Under the pieces are notes generated by a model. It was not told where the DNA came from, ran no database searches, and saw nothing but the letters and a program-made list of their open reading frames with translations. Positions 8,109 through 16,949 of a DNA stretch of 41,297 bases are shown here, one piece after another. The stretch comes from JABCPE02 sp963509715 (GTDB lineage: Bacteria; Bacteroidota; Bacteroidia; Flavobacteriales; Weeksellaceae), in contig CAUPCB010000013.1 in the NCBI GenBank assembly GCA_963509715.1, positions 1 to 41,297 on the forward strand, given 5' to 3'. The position numbers and the translations under genes were made by a program. The stretch's first letter is position 1; each line of letters opens with the position of its first letter.

Positions 8109-8140
8109 CAAAAGTATTGCTTTTTTTTGAACTGTGCAAA
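8109..8140 (-). promoter_or_regulatory. Promoter of rpsF-rpsR-rplI
   Basis: On the minus strand, TTTG, 20 bases, then TACTTTTG. Both elements match the Bacteroidota housekeeping promoter and the spacing is standard. The -7 box ends about 30 bases before the rpsF ATG. Confidence 0.75.
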
Positions 8141-8201
8141 TTCATTGTTAAATTTAATGATAAATAATTGTAAAATATACATTATTTAGTTCATAAAAAT
8201 A

Positions 8202-8227
8202 AACCAGCCTTCTTTTGAAGGCTGGTT
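8202..8227 (-). terminator. Terminator of the M16 protease operon
   Basis: An 11-base perfect stem (AACCAGCCTTC, 8202-8212, and its complement, 8217-8227) with a 4-base loop. Read on the minus strand it is followed by a T-rich tail and lies 18 bases after the stop of the upstream M16 gene. Confidence 0.85.
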
Positions 8228-8245
8228 GTTAATTGATGTGGATGA

Positions 8246-10285
8246 TTATTCAAAATCTTTATCCGTTGCTTTATTGATTTCGTAGGATTTTACATCAGAG
8301 TTCATTTCTATACCACCCATATTTTGGCTGATTTTGAAAGGAAGTTTCACTCCAGAAACCTCCTTGTAATCGGAGTAGTAAGTAGGAACTATGACTTCTT
8401 GTCCTTGCATTTTCTGCGTTTGAGATTCACCTACTTTTAGTCCAGTTTTTACGCTGTAGAAGTAAGTTTTATTTCCCTTTTTTAAGGCATAAACTTCTTC
8501 TCCGTTCACATTTTCAATGCCTCTTAATGTCGTATTTTTAGCATTGAAAGTCAGTTCTGGGAAGATTTCTTTATTTGCAGCCAACTCTTCTTTTAGTTCT
8601 GCTGGTAGAGGCTGTTTTTGTCCTTGTGCCATGATGTAGCCGTCCTTTCCATCAAAAACGATTTTTTGCATACTCTGTCCCATCATTTTCATCTCTACGG
8701 ATGTTTTTCCACCTTTTGCAGCTAAAGTAATGGTTTCTATGGTCATTCCTTGTACTGTTGCAGAAGAATTCATCTGTAATGAATTGATTTTCTCTACATT
8801 TGCTTTTCCTCCGATAGCAGCGATGTATTTCTGTCCAATGGATTCAGCGGTAACGCCGGCAGCTATTTTCTTTGTTTCTGGTTTGGAAGCAGGATTCGCA
8901 AATTTGTCAAAATACTTCACAGGATAGCCTAACTTCTCTAAACCATCTGCGATTTCAGAGCCTTTTCCAGCCACGAAAATTCTACTTTGGTTAGGAAGGA
9001 TATTGGCTTTTGCAGCAGCTGAAACATCAGCAGTAGTTACCTTGTCTATGGATTTCAAATAATTAGCATAGAAATCGGAAGGAAGGCTGTAAAGTCTTTC
9101 ATTAAGAGCAAACCTAGCGATAGTTTCAGGTTTTTCTAATGACATGATGAACTCTCCTTTTAGCTTCGCTTTTGCATTGGCTAATTCCTCAGGTTTTATT
9201 TGAGAAATTCCTTTTAGTTCGTTCATGAATTCTACGACAGCCTTGTCTGTTACTTCGTTTCTTACACTTGCATTAGCAGAGAAGTAAGGGCTGTATTTGT
9301 TTGTAGAAAGATGAGAATAAGCTCCGTAAGTGTAGCCGTTTTTCTCACGAAGATTCATGAATAATCTAGATTCTTCAGCGCCTCCAAGAATATGGTTTGC
9401 AATCACTCCGGTGAAATACTGTGGGTCTTTCATTTGGAGAGTGGTAGGGTTTCCTACACGGATAACGGACTGCACAGCTGTAGGCACATCTACGATATTG
9501 ATTTCCGTAGCAGGTAGTTTTTTGGCAGGTTCTAATGCAGCGAATTTAGTTCCAGATTTCTTCCATTTTCCGAATTCTTTTTCTACTAATTTTTTGATTT
9601 CGGAAGTTTTTACATCTCCTACAATCACCAAATAAGCGTTGTCTGGTGCATAGTATTTTTTATAAAAATCCTGAACATCTTTCAGCTGGATTTTATTGAT
9701 GCTTTCCTCGGTTACAAATTCACCAAAGGCTGTATTTTTACCATAAGTAAGCGCATTATCAACTCGTCTGGCAATTTCACCAGCGTCTTTTTCTTTTGTT
9801 TTTAATCCCTCAATGGTTCTTTCTTTGGATTTAGATACTTCTTCCGCAGAGAATTTTGGATTAACAACAGCATCCGCCATTAGGCTGATAACCTGCGTAG
9901 AGTATTTAGAAAGGGTATTAGCTCCTGCTCCTTGTGGGTAAAAACTAAGACGAGCACCCAAGAAATCAATTTTTTTGTTGAATTCCTCCTTGCTTAGTTT
10001 GGTAGTTCCTGTACCAAGCTGATCAGCCATGATTTCTCCAACTCCTACAATATTTCCTTCGTAAATAGGAGGTCTGTCCATAGTAAGCTGGATATTTACT
10101 CTTGGTAGTTTGTTGTTTTCTACTACCAGTACAGTAAGCCCATTTTTAAGTTTAAAAGAGTTGGGTTTTGCAATGTTGATAGCAGGTGTAGGGCCCGGTT
10201 TAGGCATTGCATTGATGTCAATATTTTGTGCATAGACCATTCCAGAAAATAGGAAAGCGGCCGCGATATATTTAATGTTCTTCAT
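8246..10285 (-). CDS. M16 family protease homologue without zinc ligands, with extra C-terminal domain
   Basis: A 679-residue exported protein with a signal peptide (MKNIKYIAAAFLFSGMVYAQ). Residues about 40-460 contain two M16 (insulinase-like) halves: NGLTVLVVENNKLPRV, YAPDNAYLVIVGDV, and the R/Y region LFMNLREKNGYTYGAYS. The HxxEH zinc motif is replaced by GVGEIMADQLGTGT, so it should be catalytically inactive. By analogy with known M16 pairs it would be the structural or substrate-binding partner of the protease encoded 7 bases upstream. After about residue 470 there is an added domain of about 200 residues (AESIGQKYIAAIGG ... YYSDYKEVSGVKLPFKI) resembling LolA-like or outer-membrane lipoprotein-sorting folds. 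Its role is unknown. Confidence 0.88.
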   Translation of the reverse strand: MKNIKYIAAAFLFSGMVYAQNIDINAMPKPGPTPAINIAKPNSFKLKNGLTVLVVENNKLPRVNIQLTMDRPPIYEGNIVGVGEIMADQLGTGTTKLSKEEFNKKIDFLGARLSFYPQGAGANTLSKYSTQVISLMADAVVNPKFSAEEVSKSKERTIEGLKTKEKDAGEIARRVDNALTYGKNTAFGEFVTEESINKIQLKDVQDFYKKYYAPDNAYLVIVGDVKTSEIKKLVEKEFGKWKKSGTKFAALEPAKKLPATEINIVDVPTAVQSVIRVGNPTTLQMKDPQYFTGVIANHILGGAEESRLFMNLREKNGYTYGAYSHLSTNKYSPYFSANASVRNEVTDKAVVEFMNELKGISQIKPEELANAKAKLKGEFIMSLEKPETIARFALNERLYSLPSDFYANYLKSIDKVTTADVSAAAKANILPNQSRIFVAGKGSEIADGLEKLGYPVKYFDKFANPASKPETKKIAAGVTAESIGQKYIAAIGGKANVEKINSLQMNSSATVQGMTIETITLAAKGGKTSVEMKMMGQSMQKIVFDGKDGYIMAQGQKQPLPAELKEELAANKEIFPELTFNAKNTTLRGIENVNGEEVYALKKGNKTYFYSVKTGLKVGESQTQKMQGQEVIVPTYYSDYKEVSGVKLPFKISQNMGGIEMNSDVKSYEINKATDKDFE

Positions 10286-10292
10286 TGGTCAA

Positions 10293-11603
10293 TTATTTTT
10301 TAGGTAAGTAGTTAATGATAGCTCTCTGGTTGCTGTTCAGGTATTTTCTAGCAGCATTTCTCAAATCTTCTCTCGTGATAGAGCGATAGATGTTGATTTC
10401 TTCGTTAATCAAGTTGGTATTTCCTTTTAGTAAATAGCTGTCTGCTAATGTGTTAGCAATACCTTCCACAGAAGAGTTAGCATTTACGAAATCGTTTTCC
10501 ACTTGGTTTTGAAGTTTTTGATAATCTTCCTCTGAGATTAAATCTGTCTGAAGTTTTTTGATTTCAGCATCGATGTCTTTTTTCAAAACATCTTTTGATG
10601 TATTTCCCATAGGAATAGCGAAGAAAGCAAAGATACTATGGTCTACCAATCCAAGGTTGAACGCCTCTACAGCCAACGCTTTTTTCTCATTATCCACTAG
10701 TTTTTTATAAAGAACAGAAGATTTACCTTTACTTAGGTAGCTTCCCAGCATGCTTAGGATGTAGGCATCTCTTTCGTTTCCAGCAGGTGTTCTGTAAGCG
10801 AAGATGTAAGCAGGAATCTGGATGTTAGCATCATATACAGTTTCCTCAAACTCTTGTGTGATAGGAGTTTCTTTTGGGAAATTACGCGTAATAGGCGTTC
10901 CTTTTGGGATGCTGCCGAAATATTCGTTAATCCATTTTTTAGTCTGCTCTGGTTTGATGTCTCCCGCGACTACCAAAGTGGCATTGTTAGGAATGTAATA
11001 TTTCTTAAAGAAAGCATTAAATTCTTCTAATTTTGCTGAATTTAAATCCTCTATAGAACCGATAACAGTTCCTTTATAAGGGTGTTTTTTGAATAAAGTA
11101 GTAAGTATAGCATCTACAAGTTTACCATAAGGCTGGTTGTCCATTCTTAGCCTTTTTTCTTCTTTTACTACTTCTCTCTGAGTATCTACTCCAATCTGGT
11201 TGATAACAGGATGTCTTAGTCTTTCAGCTTCCATCCAAAGCCCTAGCTGTTCATTGTTAGAAGGGAAAGTTTCATAATAATAAGTACGGTCTGGGCTTGT
11301 GTTTGCATTGTTAGAACCTCCGTTAGAAGATACTAATTTAAACCATTCGCCTCGTTTGATGTTTTTAGTTCCTTCGAATAAAAGGTGCTCAAAAAAGTGT
11401 GCAAAACCAGTTCTCCCAGCGGCTTCATCCTTTGCACCCACATGGTACATTACCGAAGTGGTCACCACAGGAGCAGAATTGTCTTGGTGTAAAATCACAT
11501 GTAACCCGTTTGGCAAATCATATTCTTCAAACTTGATTTGCTGCGCATTAAACAGCATTGCGAAAGAAGCTGCCATTGCGATTGATAGAAATCTTTTTCT
11601 CAT
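10293..11603 (-). CDS. M16 family zinc metalloprotease (active partner)
   Basis: A 436-residue periplasmic peptidase with a signal peptide cleaved near FNAQQ. Seen: HxxEH at 69-73 (GFAHFFEHLLFEG), the distal zinc-ligand Glu about 76 residues later in VVKEEKRLR, and the second M16 half starting near NNATLVVAGDI. It has one M16 unit pair and no fusion, the usual size for Bacteroidota "pitrilysin-like" subunits. It lies immediately upstream of the inactive M16 homologue, the arrangement expected for a heterodimer. Substrates are probably short peptides or signal-peptide remnants (inference). Confidence 0.93.
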   Translation of the reverse strand: MRKRFLSIAMAASFAMLFNAQQIKFEEYDLPNGLHVILHQDNSAPVVTTSVMYHVGAKDEAAGRTGFAHFFEHLLFEGTKNIKRGEWFKLVSSNGGSNNANTSPDRTYYYETFPSNNEQLGLWMEAERLRHPVINQIGVDTQREVVKEEKRLRMDNQPYGKLVDAILTTLFKKHPYKGTVIGSIEDLNSAKLEEFNAFFKKYYIPNNATLVVAGDIKPEQTKKWINEYFGSIPKGTPITRNFPKETPITQEFEETVYDANIQIPAYIFAYRTPAGNERDAYILSMLGSYLSKGKSSVLYKKLVDNEKKALAVEAFNLGLVDHSIFAFFAIPMGNTSKDVLKKDIDAEIKKLQTDLISEEDYQKLQNQVENDFVNANSSVEGIANTLADSYLLKGNTNLINEEINIYRSITREDLRNAARKYLNSNQRAIINYLPKK

Positions 11604-11650
11604 AAAAATTTAAATTTTACTCTATTAGTATAAAAAATCACGAAATGTTA

Positions 11651-11658
11651 CAAAATTA
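11651..11658 (-). promoter_or_regulatory. Candidate -7 box of the M16 operon
   Basis: TAATTTTG on the minus strand, an exact TAnnTTTG match, about 48 bases upstream of the first M16 ATG. No convincing -33 element. Confidence 0.4.
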
Positions 11659-11734
11659 ACAAAATTTTTTAATGAAAAGTGTTTTTCTTTCATAATCCAA
11701 AAAATAATTAGAAGAAAGAAAAGAAAAAATAGTT

Positions 11735-11742
11735 TAAATTTG
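11735..11742 (+). promoter_or_regulatory. Candidate -7 box of pcrA-pfkA
   Basis: TAAATTTG, an exact TAnnTTTG match 22 bases upstream of ATG 11765. The TTG at 11753 would fall close to the expected transcription start, which argues against it as start codon. Confidence 0.45.
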
Positions 11743-11764
11743 TGGGCTTAATTTGTTCAAAAAT

Positions 11765-14104
11765 ATGGATTACCTAAAAGGATTAAATAATGCTCAATAT
11801 GAAGCTGTGACCACTCTGCAAGGGCCTCTGATGGTGCTTGCTGGGGCGGGGTCTGGGAAAACTCGTGTTCTTACGATGCGTATAGCACATCTGATAACCA
11901 ATGGAGCAGATCCTTTTAATATTCTGGCGCTTACCTTTACTAATAAGGCTGCCCGAGAGATGAAAGAGCGTATCGCAAAGGTGGTAGGAAACAGCGATGC
12001 GAAAAGCCTTTGGATGGGGACTTTTCACTCTGTTTTTGCGCGACTTCTGAGGAGTGAGGCTCATTATCTCGGTTTTCCATCGAATTTTACGATTTATGAC
12101 ACCCAAGACTCTCTCAATGTGTTGAAAAAAGTTCTGAAAGAGATGAATATAGATTCAGATTTGTACAAACCAAAGAAAGTGCAGGGCAGAATTTCTCAGT
12201 ATAAAAACAATCTGATTACGGTAAAAGCCTATTATAACAATCCAGAGCTGATGGAAGCTGATGAACGGGCGAATATGAAGCTGATGGGGCAGATTTACCA
12301 GAAATATGTAGAAACCTGTTTTAAGAACGGGGCGATGGATTTTGATGATTTATTATTGAGAACCAATGAGTTACTGACGAGATTTCCAGAGGTTTTAGCG
12401 AAATATCAGGATAGATTTCGGTATATTCTGGTGGATGAGTATCAGGATACGAACCACTCTCAGTATCTGATAGTGAAGGCTTTAGCATCTAAATTTGAAA
12501 ATATATGCGTGGTAGGGGATGATGCGCAGTCTATCTACTCTTTCCGTGGGGCGAATATTCAGAATATTCTGAATTTTAAAAAGGATTATCCCGATGCGAA
12601 AATCGTTTCATTGGAGCAGAATTACCGTTCTACACAGAATATCGTAAATGCAGCTAATGATTTGATTTCCAAAAATATAAATCAGTTTGAGAAAAATGTA
12701 TTCAGCGATAACGAAATCGGAGAAAAGATAAAAGTCTACCGCTCTCTATCTGATGCAGACGAGGCGAACTTTGTGGCGGGAAATATCTGGGAACAGCATA
12801 ATTTTAATCAGAAAAGATTTAATGATTTTGCTATTCTATATCGTACAAATTCCCAGACCAGAGCTTTTGAAGATGCTTTGAGGAGAAAAAATATTCCTTA
12901 CCGAGTGTATGGCGGGCTGTCTTTTTATCAAAGAAAAGAAATAAAGGATTTGCTGGCGTATCTCAGGCTTTTGGTTAATGAAAATGATTCGGAAGCTTTG
13001 CTTAGAATTATCAATTATCCGATGCGTGGGATAGGAGAGACGACACAGAATAAACTCATCGTTTATGCCGACTCGATAGGGCAGACTATTGCTAATGTGC
13101 TGGATGCTCTTCCGTTTCATGCATCGAATTTAGGAATAAATAATTCGGCCTTAACGAAACTGAATGATTTTTGGCAGATGATAAAGGCTTTCCAAGTGAT
13201 GCTGAAAACAGAAAATGTCTATCAAGTAGCGATGGAAGTGGCTAAAAAAAGTAGTTTGATAAAATCTTTGAAAGAAGACCAGACACCAGAAGGAATCTCG
13301 CGAGTGGAGAATATTCAGGAATTGATGAACTCCATGCAGGGGTTTATAGATGAACAGCAGCAGTTGGAAGATGGCGACCCGAGTTTGTCTAATTTCCTTG
13401 AAAATATAGCCTTATCTGCTGATACACAGGAGAATGATGAGGAAGGCGATAAAGTCTCTTTGATGACGATACACTTATCCAAAGGGCTGGAGTTTCCTAT
13501 TGTTTACATCGTAGGACTGGAAGAAGGTTTGTTCCCGAGTTTTATGAGTTCTAACTCCCGTGAGGAGCTGGAAGAGGAGCGAAGGCTGTTCTATGTAGCT
13601 CTCACAAGAGCCGAAAAACAGGCGTTTTTCTCTTATGCTGTTTCGCGTTTTCAGTGGGGGAAAATTACAGATTCAGAGCCGAGCCGTTTTCTCAGCGAGG
13701 TGGATACAGATTATTTGGATTTTATCAATCCTATGGTAGAAAACAGGGGAATCAATCGTTCAGGGCTGTCATCTAGTATTTTTGATGATACGCCGAGCAT
13801 GCCGAGGGCTTTCCAAAAGAAAGAACCAAAGAAAAAACTTTCTGTGGATGAACAAAAATTACCAGAACAGCCTATTAAAAGGAATTTGACTCCTGTTTCA
13901 TCTGCGAAAATAAATACTCCTGACAGCAGTCAGTCCCAAGATATAGAAGTAGGGGACAGAGTAAGGCATAATCGTTTCGGAGTGGGAGAAGTGCTGTTTT
14001 TGGATGGAACAGACCCTAATAATGTAAAGGCAAAAATAAAATTTGCCACAGAAGGCGAAAAGAACTTGATTTTGAAATTTGCCAAATTGGAAAAAATAAA
14101 TTAG
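11765..14104 (+). CDS. pcrA: ATP-dependent DNA helicase, UvrD/PcrA family
   Basis: A 779-residue superfamily 1A 3'-5' helicase that unwinds DNA in repair and clears proteins from DNA. Seen: Q-motif LNNAQYEAV, Walker A GAGSGKT (27-33), motif Ia TFTNKAAREMKER, motif II VDEYQDTN, motif III GDDAQSIYSFRGA, motif IV QNYRST, motif V LMTIHLSKGLEFP, motif VI RRLFYVALTRAEK, and a C-terminal Tudor-like segment VGDRVRHNRFGVGEV typical of PcrA/UvrD. ATG 11765 is preferred to an upstream TTG. pfkA begins 4 bases after the stop, so the two are likely co-transcribed. Confidence 0.95.
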   Translation: MDYLKGLNNAQYEAVTTLQGPLMVLAGAGSGKTRVLTMRIAHLITNGADPFNILALTFTNKAAREMKERIAKVVGNSDAKSLWMGTFHSVFARLLRSEAHYLGFPSNFTIYDTQDSLNVLKKVLKEMNIDSDLYKPKKVQGRISQYKNNLITVKAYYNNPELMEADERANMKLMGQIYQKYVETCFKNGAMDFDDLLLRTNELLTRFPEVLAKYQDRFRYILVDEYQDTNHSQYLIVKALASKFENICVVGDDAQSIYSFRGANIQNILNFKKDYPDAKIVSLEQNYRSTQNIVNAANDLISKNINQFEKNVFSDNEIGEKIKVYRSLSDADEANFVAGNIWEQHNFNQKRFNDFAILYRTNSQTRAFEDALRRKNIPYRVYGGLSFYQRKEIKDLLAYLRLLVNENDSEALLRIINYPMRGIGETTQNKLIVYADSIGQTIANVLDALPFHASNLGINNSALTKLNDFWQMIKAFQVMLKTENVYQVAMEVAKKSSLIKSLKEDQTPEGISRVENIQELMNSMQGFIDEQQQLEDGDPSLSNFLENIALSADTQENDEEGDKVSLMTIHLSKGLEFPIVYIVGLEEGLFPSFMSSNSREELEEERRLFYVALTRAEKQAFFSYAVSRFQWGKITDSEPSRFLSEVDTDYLDFINPMVENRGINRSGLSSSIFDDTPSMPRAFQKKEPKKKLSVDEQKLPEQPIKRNLTPVSSAKINTPDSSQSQDIEVGDRVRHNRFGVGEVLFLDGTDPNNVKAKIKFATEGEKNLILKFAKLEKIN

Positions 14105-14108
14105 AAAA

Positions 14109-15101
14109 ATGCTGAAAAAAGTCAATAAAATAGCAGTCTTGACCTCTGGTGGAGATGCGCCAGGGATGAATGCAGCCATCAGGGCAGTGGTGCGTACATG
14201 TTCCTATCATGATGTGGAAGTTTTGGGGATTTATCGTGGTTTCCAAGGGATGATAGAGGATGATTTTGTGGAGCTGAACGCCCGCAGTGTCCGTAATATT
14301 ATAAACAAAGGCGGAACTTTCCTAAAATCAGCCCGTTCAGAAGGTTTTAGAACGAAAGAAGGTAGAGAAAGTGCTTATAAGAACTTGACTAAGAACGGAG
14401 TAGAGGCTTTGGTGGTGATTGGCGGCGATGGAACCTTTACAGGAGCGCTGTCTTTTAGTCAAGAATTTGGTTTCCCTGTGATGGGAATTCCTGGAACGAT
14501 AGATAATGATATCTATGGGACTACACATACTATCGGCTACGATACGGCGTTAAATACCGTAGTGGATGCCATTGACAAAATAAGGGATACGGCGAGTTCT
14601 CACAATAGAATGTTTTTTGTGGAAGTGATGGGAAGAGATTCGGGGTTTATTGCACTAAATTCAGGAATTGGTGGAGGAGCAGAGCGAATTATAATTCCAG
14701 AAAAAAATATTCCAGCGGAAGTGTTGCTCGAAGATATTGATAGAGGAAAACGAAGAGGAAAAACTTCCAACATCATAGTGGTAGCCGAGGGAAATACAGC
14801 AGGAAAAGCGGTATTTGAGCTTAAAGAATATGTAGAGCAGAAACGCCCTGAATATGATATTAGAGTTTCTGTGCTGGGACACATGCAGCGAGGCGGGACT
14901 CCTACCTGTTATGACCGAGTTTTGGCAACGAGAATGGGCGTAAAAGCAGTGGAATCACTGCTGGAAGGGAAGTCACAGTATATGGTGGGAATTAACAATG
15001 ATAGAATGGAGCTTATCCCACTAGAAAAAGCTGTGAAAGAGAATGATGAGAGTAAAATAGATAAAGACCTTATCAGAATCACGGATATTATGAGTATGTA
15101 G
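14109..15101 (+). CDS. pfkA: ATP-dependent 6-phosphofructokinase
   Basis: A 330-residue PfkA, which phosphorylates fructose 6-phosphate in glycolysis. Seen: LTSGGDAPGMNAAIRAV (about 10-26), GGDGTFTGA with Gly rather than Asp after GGD, which points to ATP and not pyrophosphate as donor, PGTIDNDIYGTTHTIGYDTA with the catalytic Asp, VEVMGRDSGF, and HMQRGGTPT. The length is normal. It sits between pcrA and batB with short gaps on both sides. The link to either neighbour looks positional only. Confidence 0.97.
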   Translation: MLKKVNKIAVLTSGGDAPGMNAAIRAVVRTCSYHDVEVLGIYRGFQGMIEDDFVELNARSVRNIINKGGTFLKSARSEGFRTKEGRESAYKNLTKNGVEALVVIGGDGTFTGALSFSQEFGFPVMGIPGTIDNDIYGTTHTIGYDTALNTVVDAIDKIRDTASSHNRMFFVEVMGRDSGFIALNSGIGGGAERIIIPEKNIPAEVLLEDIDRGKRRGKTSNIIVVAEGNTAGKAVFELKEYVEQKRPEYDIRVSVLGHMQRGGTPTCYDRVLATRMGVKAVESLLEGKSQYMVGINNDRMELIPLEKAVKENDESKIDKDLIRITDIMSM

Positions 15102-15116
15102 AAATTAAGATAAAGA

Positions 15117-16133
15117 ATGAACTGGGAGTTTGGAAATTATCGATATTTTGGGCTGTTGTTGGTTTTACTGATGACGGTTTATCTGCTTTGGGATTTTTCT
15201 AAGTGGAGAAAAAAGAAACGGGATTTTTTTGCGGAAAGCAGATTTCAGAAACATGTTTTTGGCGAAAAACCTAGGTTTTCAGGGATTTTAACATTGTTTT
15301 ATGTCCTGTCTTTTTTGCTCTTGATTTTGTCTTTTGTGGATATTGTGAAGAATGAAAAAACAGAGATGAGTGTGGAGAAAGCCTCATCGGATGTGATATT
15401 TTTGGTGGATGTTTCTAACTCTATGAATTCCAATGATATAGAGCCTTCAAGGCTGGAACAAGCCAAATTGATTTTAAATAAAACCTTGAACCAGCTCGGT
15501 GAAGAACGAGTGGGAATAGTCGTTTTTGCTGGCGAAGCGCGAACGATGATGCCTCTGACCACAGATTATTCCTCGGTGGATATTTATTTGGAAAACCTTA
15601 GTTCTGATTTGATAAAAAGGCAGGGAACGGATTTTCTTTTGGCAATGGAAGAAACCGAAAAGAAGCTGAAAAAAGGAGTTTCAGGATTGAAAAAAGTTGT
15701 TCTAATCAGCGATGGAGAAGATAACGAAGGAAACCACGATGCAGCGGTGAATTTAGCTCAAAAAAATAATATTGCGGTGACCAGCGTGGGAATAGGAACG
15801 GAGGAAGGTGGAGCGATACCAGAGCTTCAGTTTAACCTTTATCAAGATTATAAAAAAGATGAGGACGGAAATACGGTTATTACCAAAAGAGAAACGCAGG
15901 CTCTCAAAACCATTTCCGAGAAAACAGGTGGGGTGTATATAGATGGGAATAGCGTAGAAAAGGCAGCAAATGAGATTATAAAAGACATAAAATCAAGTCA
16001 AAAAGATGGCGGTAAAGCCAGTAAAATAAGCATTCTCAATAAGGAGCATTATTATCAGTGGTTTTTGGCGGGAGCTTTGGTTTTGCTTCTTTTGATATAT
16101 TTTTTGAATCCCAAAAGAGATTTGAATATATAA
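15117..16133 (+). CDS. batB: BatB-like von Willebrand factor A membrane protein
   Basis: A 338-residue inner-membrane protein. TM segments lie at about 10-26 and 57-74, followed by a VWA domain and a C-terminal TM segment near 311-330. The metal-ion site is complete: Asp98-x-Ser100-x-Ser102 (DVSNSMN), Thr171 (QGTD) and Asp199 (ISDGEDNEG). In Bacteroidota, Bat proteins form an envelope complex first linked to aerotolerance in Bacteroides fragilis; their biochemical role is unsettled. batC and batD follow. The usual upstream moxR and batA are not adjacent; pfkA is there instead. It could be labelled BatA, since the two paralogues are similar. Confidence 0.85.
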   Translation: MNWEFGNYRYFGLLLVLLMTVYLLWDFSKWRKKKRDFFAESRFQKHVFGEKPRFSGILTLFYVLSFLLLILSFVDIVKNEKTEMSVEKASSDVIFLVDVSNSMNSNDIEPSRLEQAKLILNKTLNQLGEERVGIVVFAGEARTMMPLTTDYSSVDIYLENLSSDLIKRQGTDFLLAMEETEKKLKKGVSGLKKVVLISDGEDNEGNHDAAVNLAQKNNIAVTSVGIGTEEGGAIPELQFNLYQDYKKDEDGNTVITKRETQALKTISEKTGGVYIDGNSVEKAANEIIKDIKSSQKDGGKASKISILNKEHYYQWFLAGALVLLLLIYFLNPKRDLNI

Positions 16134-16141
16134 TGTAAACA

Positions 16142-16174
16142 CCTAATTTTTAGCAATTTTTAACACAAAACGGC
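16142..16174 (+). repeat. Copy A of a 33-35 base repeated element
   Basis: Begins CCTAATTTTTAGCAATTT and ends AACACAAAACGGC. It matches 24323-24357 at 31 of 33 aligned bases plus one 2-base gap. It lies 8 bases after the batB stop and 23 bases before the -7 box of batC. Function unknown. Confidence 0.5.
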
Positions 16175-16197
16175 TTCTTTTTTAACAAAAGAAAGTT

Positions 16198-16205
16198 TAC
16201 TTTTG
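16198..16205 (+). promoter_or_regulatory. -7 box of batC-batD
   Basis: TACTTTTG, an exact TAnnTTTG match ending 12 bases before ATG 16218. The TTG inside the box (16203) cannot sensibly be the batC start. Confidence 0.5.
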
Positions 16206-16217
16206 CCTAATAAATAT

Positions 16218-16949
16218 ATGGCAAGAGTTTTATTAGTTCTATATAGTTTGGTTTTTGTGATGCAGGTCTCTGCACAGGTGAGCAGTGATGTTCATACACA
16301 TAGAGGGAACCAGAGTTTTGAGAAAGGAGACTTTGATGATGCGTCGTATCATTATCTGAAGACCCTGCAGGGTAAGTCAGAAGATTTCAGGGCGCAGTAT
16401 AATCTGGGAAATACTCTATACAAGAAAAACCAATATTCTGATGCCATTTCTACCTACCAAAAAGCACTAAAAAACGCAAAAACCAAAGAGCAAAAAACAG
16501 CTACTCTGTATAATTTGGGTAACGCTTATTTCAAAAATAAACAGCAAAAAGAGGCCGTAAATTCTTATAAACAGGCCCTAAAACTAGACCCAAATAATCA
16601 AACTATCTTAAAAAATCTGCAAATTGCTTTGCAGAAAAAGGATTCCAAGCAACAACAGCAGGAACAAGACCAGCAGCAATCTCAACAGCAACAAAATAAC
16701 GAGCAAAATAAAGGGGAAAAAGAAAATCCTATGGATATGTATGCTCCAGAAAATGATAAATTTAAAAAGGAGCAGCAGGAGAACCAGCAGCAAGAGGATA
16801 ATTCTAATAAAAAAGAAGAACCCAATCAGCCAAAAGAACTAGAAAAAGAACTATTACAATACATAGAAGAACGCGAACGGCACACAGCTAAAAGAGCTCT
16901 GGGAAAGCAGGGATATGCCCAGCCACAGAGCAATCGTAAAGATTGGTAA
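16218..16949 (+). CDS. batC: BatC-like TPR protein
   Basis: A 243-residue protein with a signal peptide (MARVLLVLYSLVFVMQVSAQ). Three tetratricopeptide repeats follow: NQSFEKGDFDDASYHYLKTL, YNLGNTLYKKNQYSDAIST and YNLGNAYFKNKQQKEAVNS. Next is a Gln/Asn/Glu/Lys-rich low-complexity region (about 140-200) and a Lys/Arg-rich tail. TPR domains mediate protein contacts, consistent with a scaffold for the Bat complex in the periplasm. The start is set at ATG 16218, because the upstream in-frame TTG lies inside the -7 box. The stop overlaps the batD start (TAATG), so translation is probably coupled. Confidence 0.85.
   Translation: MARVLLVLYSLVFVMQVSAQVSSDVHTHRGNQSFEKGDFDDASYHYLKTLQGKSEDFRAQYNLGNTLYKKNQYSDAISTYQKALKNAKTKEQKTATLYNLGNAYFKNKQQKEAVNSYKQALKLDPNNQTILKNLQIALQKKDSKQQQQEQDQQQSQQQQNNEQNKGEKENPMDMYAPENDKFKKEQQENQQQEDNSNKKEEPNQPKELEKELLQYIEERERHTAKRALGKQGYAQPQSNRKDW

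Noticed and set aside
16203..16217. TTG start for batC, and similar TTG starts at 23731, 24299 and 25700
   Set aside because: Each TTG is the end of a TAnnTTTG promoter box, so it cannot be in the coding part of the main transcript.
16650..16810. CAG/CAA-rich tract resembling a microsatellite
   Set aside because: It encodes the Gln-rich linker of BatC with mixed codons and no regular unit, so it is a coding low-complexity region.
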